DNA from: Alistipes sp.
GTDB taxonomy: Bacteria > Bacteroidota > Bacteroidia > Bacteroidales > Rikenellaceae
NCBI GenBank assembly: GCA_017623505.1
Contig: JAGAOZ010000021.1
Span: 1-64,000, forward strand
DNA: 64,000 nt
Direction of reading: 5' to 3'
Position numbers and translations under genes: made by a program. Positions 1 through 8,873 of this stretch are shown piece by piece. Below the pieces are notes generated by a model. It was not told the DNA's origin. It ran no database searches and saw only the letters and a program-made list of their open reading frames with translations. Positions within the stretch are counted from its first letter, which is position 1, and each line of letters begins with the position of its first letter.

Positions 1-155
1 ATTCAAAATTCAAAATTCAAAATTCAAAGTTGCGATTAAGCCATACGCAGAGGGAGCTTGCTCACTATGCTATGGCAGAGCAACTAAGGGAAGACCTTCA
101 GGTCTTGCCAAAATTCTGAATTGGAGTTTTCAGTTTTCAGTTTTCACTTTTCAGT
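1..155 (+). repeat. Intergenic mosaic repeat at the window edge
   Basis: Short TTCAAAA direct repeats (1-28) lead into a module at about 29-121 that recurs almost unchanged at 7817-7913 and in altered form at 33645-33726. TTTTCAGT-type short repeats fill 125-155. It is part of the mosaic family seen in most long spacers of this window. No gene is seen here. Confidence 0.8.
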
Positions 156-995
156 TTATTTGCTTTTCGCGCCGGTGGAGCTTTCGCTAAAATTAAAGTT
201 TTTCTTTTGTCGTTTCTCTCTCTTTGGTTTATAGTTCCATTCGTCGAAGCCGTCCTTATTGAAACGGTAGGCGAAGGTGATATTAAATGTCAAATTATCC
301 AGCGGCGACTTCAGCGGGTTGTAGTAAAATGGGTTCTCCGCTCCGTCGGTGCCGTTGTCGTAGTACTTATTACTATTCTTCAGGATGTCGGCATAGCCGA
401 AGTAGTAGCGGGCGCGGAATCCCAGCTCGTAGCGACCAAACAGCACAGCAAAGCCACCACCACCTGCCAAGCCATAGTTCCAGCGGTTATCACGCTCCAC
501 TCTCCAGTCGTAGTCGCCGGCATCGTCCTTAATCTCGTAGGAGTAGTCGCCACCGAAGTTGTAGGAGAAGGTCACAGCCGCCTCTAAATACAATCGCACG
601 TGGTTCTTCGCCAGGTAGACGTGGGGCTGCCAGACGATAGGGACCATGATAGAGTTGAACTTACGCTTATAGAAGTGGTACTCGCGCTGCTCCAAGCCTG
701 TCACATCGTCGTAGGTCGAGGTGTAGGTATGGCCATACTGAAAACCTCGCTGCAAGAACTCCACATCTACTCCCACAGCGCCCACATAGCGTGGCAACGA
801 GTAGTAACGCCACGAGAAGCCGGCACTGAAAGCCGGAAAAATCGACTTCATCTCCTTCTTAGGGTAGGGGCGCATCGACGCTGTACCCACGCCACCAAAC
901 ACACCTACCGTATGTTGTGCCTCTGCCGTAGATGTAACCCCTACAACGGCCACAAGTGCCGCAACAAGAAATGCTATTTTTCTAATGTATCTCAT
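156..995 (-). CDS. Outer-membrane beta-barrel protein (porin-like)
   Basis: A 279-residue secreted protein. Residues 1-26 form a signal peptide with a cleavable AEA end, followed by alternating aromatic and polar strands (for example FGRYELGFRARYYFGY and NLTFNITFAYRF) that fit a small beta-barrel of the PorT/OmpW-like type common in Bacteroidota. It ends in a basic, lysine-rich tail (KPKREKRQKKNFNF), which is unusual for a barrel C-terminus. It is the last gene of the minus-strand run holB-folK-lipoprotein-lipoprotein, 19 bases behind its neighbour, so it is probably cotranscribed. The exact ligand or role cannot be read from the sequence. Confidence 0.75.
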   Translation of the reverse strand: MRYIRKIAFLVAALVAVVGVTSTAEAQHTVGVFGGVGTASMRPYPKKEMKSIFPAFSAGFSWRYYSLPRYVGAVGVDVEFLQRGFQYGHTYTSTYDDVTGLEQREYHFYKRKFNSIMVPIVWQPHVYLAKNHVRLYLEAAVTFSYNFGGDYSYEIKDDAGDYDWRVERDNRWNYGLAGGGGFAVLFGRYELGFRARYYFGYADILKNSNKYYDNGTDGAENPFYYNPLKSPLDNLTFNITFAYRFNKDGFDEWNYKPKREKRQKKNFNFSESSTGAKSK

Positions 996-1014
996 CGTTC
1001 AAAAATTCAAACTA

Positions 1015-3102
1015 CTATCTACCTCCTAAATTTCCGATATTCATTGGGTTGCTGCCGCCGCCACCGCCGCCGAACATACCGCCACCGCCGCCAAACATAC
1101 CGCCCGACTGGTTATTATGGTTGTGGCTGCCCTTGTTTTGGTTGCCCTGCTCCTTACGTTTCTTCTCCTCTTCCTCCAAACGCTCCATCTCGCGCTTATC
1201 CAGACGCTCAATCAAATCCTGCATCGTTATAGGTGCAAAGATTGTCGTCATATCGAGTGTTATATCGAACTCCCAGCCTGTCTTTGCCGTGAAGGTCTCC
1301 TCACCATTCTCGTCCTTATAGAACTCCGAGCGTTCACTCTGTCGGTGCTCGACCATATTACCGGCATCCCACTTGCCGTTGCCGTTCATATCCTCGATGA
1401 TACGTATCTTCAAGTCGGTAGGCTCGATATAGTTTACCGTGTAGGTGCCCGACGTAAGGTCCTTGATAGTCTGCACGCTCTTGTTGCTCTTGGCATCGAC
1501 AAACTGCACCACGTAGCGGTAAGACTCCTTGCGAGGTATGACCTTGAGGTTTACCACCGCAAACTTCTCCTTATCGGCCACCGTGAGAGTCATCTTCAGC
1601 GAGTCGTTACCCTCGCCCGAAATATCTGCCAGGGCGTCGGTAGGGATGAAGAGCTCATACTTACGCAGCGGACTCCACTCCGTACGCAGGCGGTACTTAC
1701 GTGGCGAGAGCGTGTCGGGGATGAAGTGGAAACGCTCGCGCAGCGTGTCACCCAGCTCGCTCCACGACACCAGACGTATCGACGCCGAGTCGAAACGTGT
1801 CAATGGTGTAGCGAACTCCACGTCGAGGTCCTTTTCGGGGTTTACCTCGGCTGTGGTCTTATAGCTTGTCATCTTAAATGTCGAAGGCTTATGTGGCTCT
1901 ACCCACTCCGTGCCGTTCTCCTCAGCCTTGCGACGCTCCTTCTCCAGACGTTCGCGCTCCTTCTCCTGCTCCTTCGTCTCGATTAGTCGCCAGTGGAGTT
2001 TCAGCTCCTCGGTGGTCTCCTGCAGCTGTCGTATCGAGTCGTGCTTGAAGTAGACAATCTCACCCTTGAGCGTGTCGGGCAGCTCTGCCGATGGGGTCTT
2101 GAGCCACAGGTAGAGCGTGTCGCCACGTGACGATACAGGCTCATAGATAATATCTTCGGGCTTTACACCCTGGAACTTCAGTGAGCGTATATCGGGGTGC
2201 TTAGCTCCGAAATAGAGCTCTACCTTATGCTGGTCGGGACGCATCTTCTCCTTCAGTGTCTGGCGTGAGAAGCTCTCATCGACAAACAGACGGAAGTAGA
2301 GCTGTGGGTCTGCCGAAGGGTAGCGACGTATAGAGTCATACCACACATAGAAAGGCTCCATCTTGGCAGGGTTGTAGGTCTGCTCCAAGAAGCCAATCTT
2401 ATCCTCGCCCGGCTCATAGAGCTGGTTGTCGTTATTGTCGTAGAAGGCGTAGATACGATAATCCACCGGCTTGAGGTTCTGCGCAATGAAGATACCGTTC
2501 TTCTGCGAGCGGGCTATCTTGTGGGGCTTGAAGTTGAACATCGTAGAGTCGTAATCCTCGATAGGAGGCAGCGAGTCCTCCTCGAAGAAGTAGATAAATG
2601 TGCGTCCCAGCGAATCGACCTTCTCGCTATCCTCCGTGTAGCCCGACATTGCCAACGAGTCAATCTCGGCTCCTGTCGAGAAGACGTAGCGGTAGCCATG
2701 CAGCGGGTTGCCCTCGTTGTTGTCCGATATTGTCGCACCGAACTCTATGGCGTAGGTGGTATTTGGCTTGAGCGAGTCATCCTTGATGGTCACGATAAGT
2801 GTCTTGCCTCGCATCAGCAGCGTAGGCTTCTTCTTCATCTCAGGTGAAACGTACAGCTCCTTCTGCTGGTCCTTGAGCTGGATATACTCGTCAAAGAGAA
2901 TCTGCACCTCATCCTTATCGAAGTTGGTGGTGTAGTTACCCGGCATAACACCCAAAACCACAGGTGGCAGGGTATCCTTTGGTCCGCCCTCCGGTGTGCC
3001 TATGGTGGCACAGCGAATCAGCACAGGGAGCACTGCCGCCAGCACGATAAGTGAGGCGACAACGCGTTTCAGAATACGTATGTTTTTGTTATCTGTTCTC
3101 AT
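1015..3102 (-). CDS. SbsA-type Ig-like domain lipoprotein
   Basis: A 695-residue lipoprotein. A hydrophobic leader (14-29) ends in LIRC with the candidate lipidated Cys at about 31. The sequence GTPEGGPKDTLPP then opens an SbsA-like Ig domain (about 45-145), an arrangement typical of a conserved Bacteroidota family of surface or periplasmic lipoproteins. The centre has a charged helical stretch (about 380-410, EKERERLEKERRKAEE). The C-terminus is a charged helix followed by a low-complexity Asn/Gly tail with two GGMFGGGG units. It sits 6 bases after the preceding small lipoprotein gene, so the two are coupled. The function is unknown; an envelope role is inferred. The Arg before the Cys is atypical for a lipobox, so lipidation is not certain. 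Confidence 0.8.
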   Translation of the reverse strand: MRTDNKNIRILKRVVASLIVLAAVLPVLIRCATIGTPEGGPKDTLPPVVLGVMPGNYTTNFDKDEVQILFDEYIQLKDQQKELYVSPEMKKKPTLLMRGKTLIVTIKDDSLKPNTTYAIEFGATISDNNEGNPLHGYRYVFSTGAEIDSLAMSGYTEDSEKVDSLGRTFIYFFEEDSLPPIEDYDSTMFNFKPHKIARSQKNGIFIAQNLKPVDYRIYAFYDNNDNQLYEPGEDKIGFLEQTYNPAKMEPFYVWYDSIRRYPSADPQLYFRLFVDESFSRQTLKEKMRPDQHKVELYFGAKHPDIRSLKFQGVKPEDIIYEPVSSRGDTLYLWLKTPSAELPDTLKGEIVYFKHDSIRQLQETTEELKLHWRLIETKEQEKERERLEKERRKAEENGTEWVEPHKPSTFKMTSYKTTAEVNPEKDLDVEFATPLTRFDSASIRLVSWSELGDTLRERFHFIPDTLSPRKYRLRTEWSPLRKYELFIPTDALADISGEGNDSLKMTLTVADKEKFAVVNLKVIPRKESYRYVVQFVDAKSNKSVQTIKDLTSGTYTVNYIEPTDLKIRIIEDMNGNGKWDAGNMVEHRQSERSEFYKDENGEETFTAKTGWEFDITLDMTTIFAPITMQDLIERLDKREMERLEEEEKKRKEQGNQNKGSHNHNNQSGGMFGGGGGMFGGGGGGSNPMNIGNLGGR

Positions 3103-3108
3103 CTTCGG

Positions 3109-3600
3109 TTACTTTTCATAAAACTTATTGACCACTCTCCAGCCGCCCGATGCGTGGTCGGGTTTCCAGCCCGTAAGGTAGAGCTTGGTATCTACCTGTG
3201 GCAGGTTTATGGGGAGCTCATATTTGCGGTAGGCATAAATCTGCATCTGAGGGTCCACAACCACCAACATCGACGTCTTGCGGTTGATAATCAGCGACAC
3301 CTGGTACTCGTCCGAGGCGTTCAGCTCGCCCCACACGTCGGGCATCTCCTTCACCTCGCCGGTGGTCTTGTTGGTGATACGTCCCGCCACAGCATCCTCA
3401 TACGAGAGGATAGCCCAGTCGGTGGTATCGACGTAGTAGGCGTAGGAGTCTATATCCCGCGCGCGCTGAAACTCCGCCTCCTTCGTTGGCTGGGTGTAGA
3501 TAGAGATACGGTAGTCGGTATATCCGTACGTATCCTTGAAACAGCCATATAGGGCTGCGGCTACAACCATCAAAAAGAGTATTTTTACAACTTTTCTCAT
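3109..3600 (-). CDS. Small lipoprotein of unknown function
   Basis: A 163-residue protein with a classic lipoprotein leader: VVAAALYGC with Cys20. The mature part has no motif I recognise; it is rich in Tyr and beta-forming residues. It lies between folK (20 bases upstream) and the Ig-like lipoprotein (6 bases downstream) in one minus-strand operon. A shared envelope role with the two downstream products is plausible but inferred only from position. Confidence 0.75.
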   Translation of the reverse strand: MRKVVKILFLMVVAAALYGCFKDTYGYTDYRISIYTQPTKEAEFQRARDIDSYAYYVDTTDWAILSYEDAVAGRITNKTTGEVKEMPDVWGELNASDEYQVSLIINRKTSMLVVVDPQMQIYAYRKYELPINLPQVDTKLYLTGWKPDHASGGWRVVNKFYEK

Positions 3601-3620
3601 ATCTTATTTTCTATATTTTC

Positions 3621-4130
3621 TCATATCTGCTTACTTGGGTCTCTGCTCACCTGTTCCAACATCTGCTGCACCGTCAGTCCCGTTACGGGATGAGGCCACT
3701 CAGGGGCTATCTCTGAGAGTGGACGCAGCGCAAACTCCCGCTCGGCAAGACGTGGATGTGGCAGGGTTAGCGTCGGGGTGTCGAGCACTAAATTATCATA
3801 CAGCAACACATCAATATCTATCGTGCGTGAGGCATATCGCTCCCCCGTCTGGGCCCTCTCCGCCGCCTCGGCATTGCGGTCTCGCCCCACCTGCTGCTCA
3901 GCGCGCAAAATCGTGTGCAGCAGCTGCTCAGGCTTCAACACCGTATGGATAATAAGTGCCTGGTTGGCAAACTTCCGCTCGGCGTGAAATCCCCACGGCT
4001 CGGAGTAGTAGAGCTCGGAATGAGCCTCAATCGGTCCCACAAGGCTCTCTATCGTACGACGAGCCTTGTAAAGGTAGTACTCCTTATCAAAGTGGTTGCT
4101 CCCCAAGAGCAGTGCTACGCGGTGTGTCAT
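3621..4130 (-). CDS. folK: 2-amino-4-hydroxy-6-hydroxymethyldihydropteridine diphosphokinase
   Basis: This folate-pathway enzyme transfers pyrophosphate from ATP to 6-hydroxymethyl-7,8-dihydropterin, in the cytoplasm. The HPPK signatures are all visible in 169 residues: the N-terminal LLGSN, the central RTIDIDVLLYD carrying the Mg-binding aspartates, and LPHPRLAEREFALRPL. The length is normal for a monofunctional FolK. The start codon overlaps the holB stop by four bases (ATGA type), which implies translational coupling. Confidence 0.95.
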   Translation of the reverse strand: MTHRVALLLGSNHFDKEYYLYKARRTIESLVGPIEAHSELYYSEPWGFHAERKFANQALIIHTVLKPEQLLHTILRAEQQVGRDRNAEAAERAQTGERYASRTIDIDVLLYDNLVLDTPTLTLPHPRLAEREFALRPLSEIAPEWPHPVTGLTVQQMLEQVSRDPSKQI

Positions 4131-5266
4131 CTCAGGCGTCGTATCATCTTACTTACCGCCAACGCAAAGTGCGTAAAGACAATCTTTGCATTGCCGTTTT
4201 GGCTAATCTGTCGGCGCGCCAGCTCTATCTGCTCGATTATCTGCTCGATGTTCTCGTTGCCGATAAAGGGGGCAAACTTCTGACAAAACTGCGCCTCCTC
4301 GCCCCACAGATAACTTATCTTGCCGAGGCCCGCATGCAGCATATAGCTCTCACGCAAAAGTCTCGCCGAGTGGTTCAGCAGAGCCTGTTGCACATCGTTA
4401 GGCTGCGCCGCCACCTCGTCTGCCCACTCGATAAGCTCCAAGTGCTTGTCGTTGTAGCTCAGGCGCATCAACGCGCAGAAACGCTCGAAGCTCTCCGCAC
4501 GTCGGCCATCCTCCTCGCCGCTTACCAGACGCCGCATCTCGACAACATCTCCCGCCGCCAGACGTGCCATGTTGGCACCCTGCAAAGGCTCTAACCCCTC
4601 AGCCAAAGGCATCAGCTCGGCATCTTGCAGGCGTGGCACCACCACCTCCTGTGTGCGCGAGATTATCGTCGGCAGCAACCTGTCGGGACGCTCACTGACC
4701 AAGATAAAGAGGGTGCGCTCCCACGGCTCCTCCAATATCTTGAGAATCTTATTCGCCGCCTCGTCATTCATAGCCTCCGGCAGCCATATAATCATCGTCT
4801 TATACTCCGCCTCGAAGCTCTTGAACGAGAGTCGTCGCACAATCTCGTCAGCCTCCTTGGCAGAAATCAGCGGCTTGAGTGTCTTTCCCAAGTCGAGGCT
4901 CTCGCCCCACTGCTCCGGCGTGAGGTAACCGCCACTCTGGGCCATCTTCTCGCGGAAGAGCGTCATAAACTGCTCACTGAGCACCACCTCGCCACTCTTT
5001 TTCTTCTGCTTGTTTACCGGAAAAATCAGGTGCAGGTCGGGGTGTGCCAACTGCGCAATCTTCACACACGAGGGACACACTCCGCACGAGTCGTGCTCCC
5101 CGCGATTCTCGCAATTGATATATTGGGCATACGCAATCGCCAGCGGCAACGCTCCCGTTCCCGCCTTGCCACTGAAGAGTTGAGCGTGACTGATTCTCCC
5201 TCTTTTCACGCTGCGTATCAAATGCTCCTTCAGCCCCTGCTGACCTATGATATCGCTAAATTTCAT
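4127..5266 (-). CDS. holB: DNA polymerase III delta' subunit (clamp-loader)
   Basis: A 379-residue AAA+ clamp-loader subunit. The N-terminus IGQQGLKEHLIRSV and SHAQLFSGKAGTG match the DnaX/HolB family. The P-loop lacks the usual GK[ST] (GKAGTGAL), as expected for the non-ATP-binding delta' subunit. Four cysteines in CENRGEHDSCGVCPSC form the family's zinc module (about residues 50-70). The SRC-type sensor appears as IISRTQEV. It is the first gene of the run that continues through folK to the outer-membrane protein. Its 5' side is a 317-base repeat-containing spacer. Confidence 0.93.
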   Translation of the reverse strand: MKFSDIIGQQGLKEHLIRSVKRGRISHAQLFSGKAGTGALPLAIAYAQYINCENRGEHDSCGVCPSCVKIAQLAHPDLHLIFPVNKQKKKSGEVVLSEQFMTLFREKMAQSGGYLTPEQWGESLDLGKTLKPLISAKEADEIVRRLSFKSFEAEYKTMIIWLPEAMNDEAANKILKILEEPWERTLFILVSERPDRLLPTIISRTQEVVVPRLQDAELMPLAEGLEPLQGANMARLAAGDVVEMRRLVSGEEDGRRAESFERFCALMRLSYNDKHLELIEWADEVAAQPNDVQQALLNHSARLLRESYMLHAGLGKISYLWGEEAQFCQKFAPFIGNENIEQIIEQIELARRQISQNGNAKIVFTHFALAVSKMIRRLR

Positions 5267-5583
5267 TAATTCAAAATTATGAATTCAAAATTCAAAATTG
5301 AATTTTTTCCTTTTCACCTTCCCTGCCTACCCAAAGCGAATTTCGGTGCTGATTATATAAATCACGTCATTCCCCGACTTGTGGAACACAAGGCGAAGGG
5401 AATCTACCGCTTATCGAACAACCTTGCAGATGGAGATGTTTTGCTCAGTAACGGTTACTAAAGGTTATTAACGGTTACTAAAGTCTCAATAAAAAAACAT
5501 ACAGCTGTAGACTTTAATATCCTTTAGTTTCCTTTAGTATCCTTTAATTTCACCTTTCACCTTTCACCTTTCAGTTTTCACTT
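5267..5583 (+). repeat. Intergenic mosaic repeat with palindrome copy
   Basis: The 317-base spacer between dut and holB is made of repeat modules: TTCAAAA direct repeats (5272-5300), a CTACCCAAAGCGAATTTC module (5329-5345), the covarying palindrome (5365-5408), a GTAGACTTTA...CCTTTAGT module (5504-5550) and TTTCACC repeats (5550-5580). No gene is seen. Confidence 0.8.
5365..5408 (+). repeat. Covarying palindrome, copy 1
   Basis: Constant ends CGTCATTCCCC and GGGAATCTACC with central hairpin CTTGTG-GAA-CACAAG (5378-5392). Confidence 0.9.
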
Positions 5584-6015
5584 TTACTTTCCTGTCGAGC
5601 CAAAGCCGCCCTCGCCGCGGTCTGTTGCCGAGAGCTCCTCGACGCTCTCCCACTCCACCTGCTCGCAGCGTGCCACAACAGCCTGCGCTACGCGTTCGCC
5701 GTCGTTTATGGTGACAACATCGGGGCTGAGATTAACCAAGATAACCTTAATCTCTCCGCGGTAGTCGGCGTCGATGGTGCCCGGAGCATTCAGCACCGTA
5801 ACACCCTGCTTAGCTGCCATGCCGCTACGTGGACGTATCTGCATCTCGTAGCCTGCGGGTAGCTCGACATACAATCCCGTAGGAACCAAAGCTCGTTGCA
5901 GAGGCTCCAGTGAGATGCTCTCCTTGATGTTGGCCCTGAGGTCCATACCTGCCGAGAGTGCCGTCTGGTACTCCGGCAGAGCAAAACGCGAATGGTTTAC
6001 AATCTTTACCTTCAT
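5584..6015 (-). CDS. dut: dUTP diphosphatase (dUTPase)
   Basis: Hydrolyses dUTP to dUMP, keeping uracil out of DNA and feeding thymidylate synthesis. All five trimeric-dUTPase motifs are present in 143 residues: [32 protein letters not shown] with the catalytic Asp, GERVAQAVV, and the C-terminal P-loop-like [10 protein letters not shown]. It follows the flippase gene by six bases and is probably cotranscribed with it. Confidence 0.97.
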   Translation of the reverse strand: MKVKIVNHSRFALPEYQTALSAGMDLRANIKESISLEPLQRALVPTGLYVELPAGYEMQIRPRSGMAAKQGVTVLNAPGTIDADYRGEIKVILVNLSPDVVTINDGERVAQAVVARCEQVEWESVEELSATDRGEGGFGSTGK

Positions 6016-6021
6016 AACTCT

Positions 6022-7506
6022 TTATCTGTGTAATAATTTCTTCTTCAAATGTGCCATCATTGCCCCCACGTCGATACCCTCACGGCGCACAGCGTAGCAG
6101 CCAAAGGCGATAAACAGCAATGCGTTGGCACTCCACATCAGCCATGGCATCTCTCGCAGGTAGTATATCGAGCACTCGCCCACCACATACAACGTCATAG
6201 CCACCACGACATACTCTCCGATACGGCGCAGGTTGTACGGCGTAGGGAAGTATTTGCGGTTCAGATAGTAGCTCACCGCCACCATCGCCGCCTCGGCAAT
6301 AAAGCGTGCCCATGCAGCACCGTAGTAGCCCCACTTAGGCAGCAGCAACAGGTTCATGCCGACGGTAAATGCCAAGCCGATGAATGTCACATATATAGCG
6401 TAGCGCGTCTTCTCCTCGCGCTTATACCAAAACGATAGGTTGAGCCACACGCCCGCCAAGATGTTGGCACCCAAGATTACCGGCAGGATATAGACGCCCT
6501 CGCGGAACGCCCCACCCACAATCAGCGCAAACAGGTCGCGGAAGAGGGCTATGCCGAGGAAGATAGCCATCGAGGCGATGATATAGTACTTCATTGCCGC
6601 AGCATTCGACTCGACAAACTCCTCCTTCGAGAAGTTAGCCAAAAAATATGGCTCTGCCGCCAGGCGATACATCTGCGTAAAGAGCAACATCACCACAGCA
6701 ATCTTCGTTATCGCACCATAGACACCGAGCTGTGCCATAGAGTCCTCAGGGATGATATACTTAATCATCTGGCGGTCGATGAACTCGTTTGCTGTGCCGG
6801 CGATACCACCTATAAGCAGCGGCAACGAGTAGATGAGTATGCGACGCAGCAGCCTCCAGTTTATGCGAGGCAATATGCGGTTTGTCGTCGGCAGGATAAG
6901 CACCAGCGTTGCAGCACTCGCTATGAGGTTTGTGGCAAAGACCCAACCCACGCCGAAGCTGTTTTCAAAGAGCCCCATCAGCAGGAAGGCTGTCGCCAAG
7001 CCGACATTTATCACCACCGAGCAGGCCTTCAGGAAGACGAACTTACCGGCGCGTCCCTGCTCCCTCAGGCGCGAGAATGGCAACATAGCTATCACATCCA
7101 ACACGATGATACCCGCCACCATAATCACATATTCGGGGTTGGCAGCATAGACCGCACCCATAGCCTTGGCGATAGGCATCTTCCACAGCATCACCACCAC
7201 GAAGAAGATTATCGACGCCACGATGGTTGCACCCCACGTGGTAGCAAACACCCTCGCCTTGTTACGCTTCACGTCGCCACCCTCTGCCTCTGCCTTGGCA
7301 GCAAAACGGAAGTAGCTTGACTCCATACCCATCGAGAGTAACACCAGCGCAAACGGTATCAGAGCATATATATCCGTCACCACACCATACTCCGCCTGGC
7401 TAAATACTCTCGTATATATCGGCGTAAGCAAGTAGCTCAGGAATCGCACCACTATCGTGCTGACTCCATATATCGCTGTTTGCTTTGCTAATGTTCCTAA
7501 TCCCAT
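6022..7506 (-). CDS. Polysaccharide/lipid-linked oligosaccharide flippase (MATE/Wzx-like)
   Basis: A 494-residue integral membrane protein with about 14 hydrophobic segments. The N-terminus GLGTLAKQTAIYGVSTIVVRFLSY is characteristic of the polysaccharide-transporter (PST/MurJ-MATE) family seen in Bacteroidota. It probably moves undecaprenyl-linked sugars across the inner membrane. No glycosyltransferase cluster surrounds it; it precedes dut by six bases. A C12 homopolymer lies about 195-205 bases upstream of its start (7700-7711) inside a repeat module. Confidence 0.88.
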   Translation of the reverse strand: MGLGTLAKQTAIYGVSTIVVRFLSYLLTPIYTRVFSQAEYGVVTDIYALIPFALVLLSMGMESSYFRFAAKAEAEGGDVKRNKARVFATTWGATIVASIIFFVVVMLWKMPIAKAMGAVYAANPEYVIMVAGIIVLDVIAMLPFSRLREQGRAGKFVFLKACSVVINVGLATAFLLMGLFENSFGVGWVFATNLIASAATLVLILPTTNRILPRINWRLLRRILIYSLPLLIGGIAGTANEFIDRQMIKYIIPEDSMAQLGVYGAITKIAVVMLLFTQMYRLAAEPYFLANFSKEEFVESNAAAMKYYIIASMAIFLGIALFRDLFALIVGGAFREGVYILPVILGANILAGVWLNLSFWYKREEKTRYAIYVTFIGLAFTVGMNLLLLPKWGYYGAAWARFIAEAAMVAVSYYLNRKYFPTPYNLRRIGEYVVVAMTLYVVGECSIYYLREMPWLMWSANALLFIAFGCYAVRREGIDVGAMMAHLKKKLLHR

Positions 7507-8082
7507 AGTTTTCTTCCTTTTTTTCTGTGTTAGCTAGTTCTGCTAATCTTTGTTGAAATTCGTTTGGCTGGCACCTTGCCCATCTTCCTTGCCTTGTGAA
7601 TGCTCACATACTCCGAGTATGCTCCGCTTCCCAAGACTGCGAGAAGCTGAACAATCTGCCTACCCAAGCCGAATTTCAGCGCTAATGGAGGCTTTGTTTC
7701 CCCCCCCCCCCTTCTGCGACTTCTCTTGCTGATGGAGGTGTGGCGTAGCCTTTCTAATCTCTGTAGAAATCCGTTTGGCTGGCACCTGCTGAGCAATTCA
7801 AAATTCAAAATTCAAAGTTGCGATTAAGCCATACGCAGAGGGAACTTGTTCACTATGCTATGGCAGAGCAACTAAGGGAAGACCTTCAGGTCTTGCCAAA
7901 ATTCTGAATTGGAGTTTTCACCTTTCAGTTTTCACTTTTCAGTTTTCAATTTCCCCTCGCGCTCACGCACGCATATAATCGCACAAAGTTATAACATTTA
8001 TGTTATATCTCCAAATTGTCGGTGGGGCACAATAAAAAAAGACCGCCCGCAGGCAGCCTTTTCAATCTCCGAGATGTGAGGG
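7507..8082 (+). repeat. Intergenic mosaic repeat with C12 tract
   Basis: A 576-base spacer. Modules seen: GCTAATCT...GTTTGGCTGGCACC (7545-7572 and again 7755-7790), a 100-bp block at 7573-7680 recurring at 53246-53350, a run of twelve C at 7700-7711, TTCAAAA repeats (7795-7816), the 97-bp block 7817-7913 shared with 29-121, and TTTTCAGT repeats. No gene is seen. Confidence 0.8.
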
Positions 8083-8868
8083 TTATTCGCCGATAACAAT
8101 ATCATCCAGCGCAAAATATTTCGGTGTGGACATACCATATTCGTCGGTTGGACCGCCCACGATATTGAACTGCACGCGCTCCACAGCCCCCAACGCCGAG
8201 AGGTCCCACACCCTCCAGTTGTGGACCACGTCGCCATAGCTCGCAAGGGTAAATTCACTCACCCCCGTAACCTTGCCCTCGGCGTCAAATCCGGTAGCAG
8301 AAACTATAATTTTGTCGCCTTCGCCAAGTGCCGGAGAGAAGGCGTTTCCATCATCTGCCACCTGCAAGAAGTAGCACGTCGGAGCTATGCGTGCCGCCAA
8401 AATCTCGCGCTCCACGCCATCGGCAAAGAATATCACGGGGCGCAAATCCACAGCCCCCACAGCCTCAGGCTCGTAGTTGCCATAGAGTACCAAGGCGTGG
8501 TTTACAACACTCGCCAAAGAGGCACTCTGATAGAAATAGAGGTCTTGGGTGTAGTCGAATGTATCGTTAAAAGTGCTTGACGTATAACCACTTACCGTAG
8601 CACCACCGCCATAATAGGTGTAGCCGTACGATGTGGAGAAGATAGGCTCTGATGAGAGTGTCGTTGTCTGGTCGTACCACACATAGTCGGGCGTTACGGC
8701 TGCACCCGAATAGGGATTTGTAGCAACGAAAGGCTCAAACCACGCCTCCTCAAAAGTGATGACGTGTCCCTGGGGGAGTTGCTGCTGTGGCTCGTCGCTC
8801 TCACTGCAACCAACAGCTGTAAGGAGCGTAGCCGACAAAATCAAAAAATATAATTTTTTCATAACCAT
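8083..8868 (-). CDS. DUF4465-type lipoprotein
   Basis: 261 residues. A leader with lipobox LLTAVGC places the lipidated Cys near 21; a second in-frame ATG at 8862 gives the more typical MKKLYF start. The mature part begins HVITFEEAWF and contains repeated aromatic strands and the sequence YFALDDIVIG at the end, which fits the DUF4465 fold seen in Bacteroidota surface proteins, sometimes beside vitamin B12 uptake genes. No TonB receptor or cobalamin gene is next to it here. It lies 5 bases after the amidohydrolase gene. Confidence 0.75.
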   Translation of the reverse strand: MVMKKLYFLILSATLLTAVGCSESDEPQQQLPQGHVITFEEAWFEPFVATNPYSGAAVTPDYVWYDQTTTLSSEPIFSTSYGYTYYGGGATVSGYTSSTFNDTFDYTQDLYFYQSASLASVVNHALVLYGNYEPEAVGAVDLRPVIFFADGVEREILAARIAPTCYFLQVADDGNAFSPALGEGDKIIVSATGFDAEGKVTGVSEFTLASYGDVVHNWRVWDLSALGAVERVQFNIVGGPTDEYGMSTPKYFALDDIVIGE

Positions 8869-8873
8869 AAATA

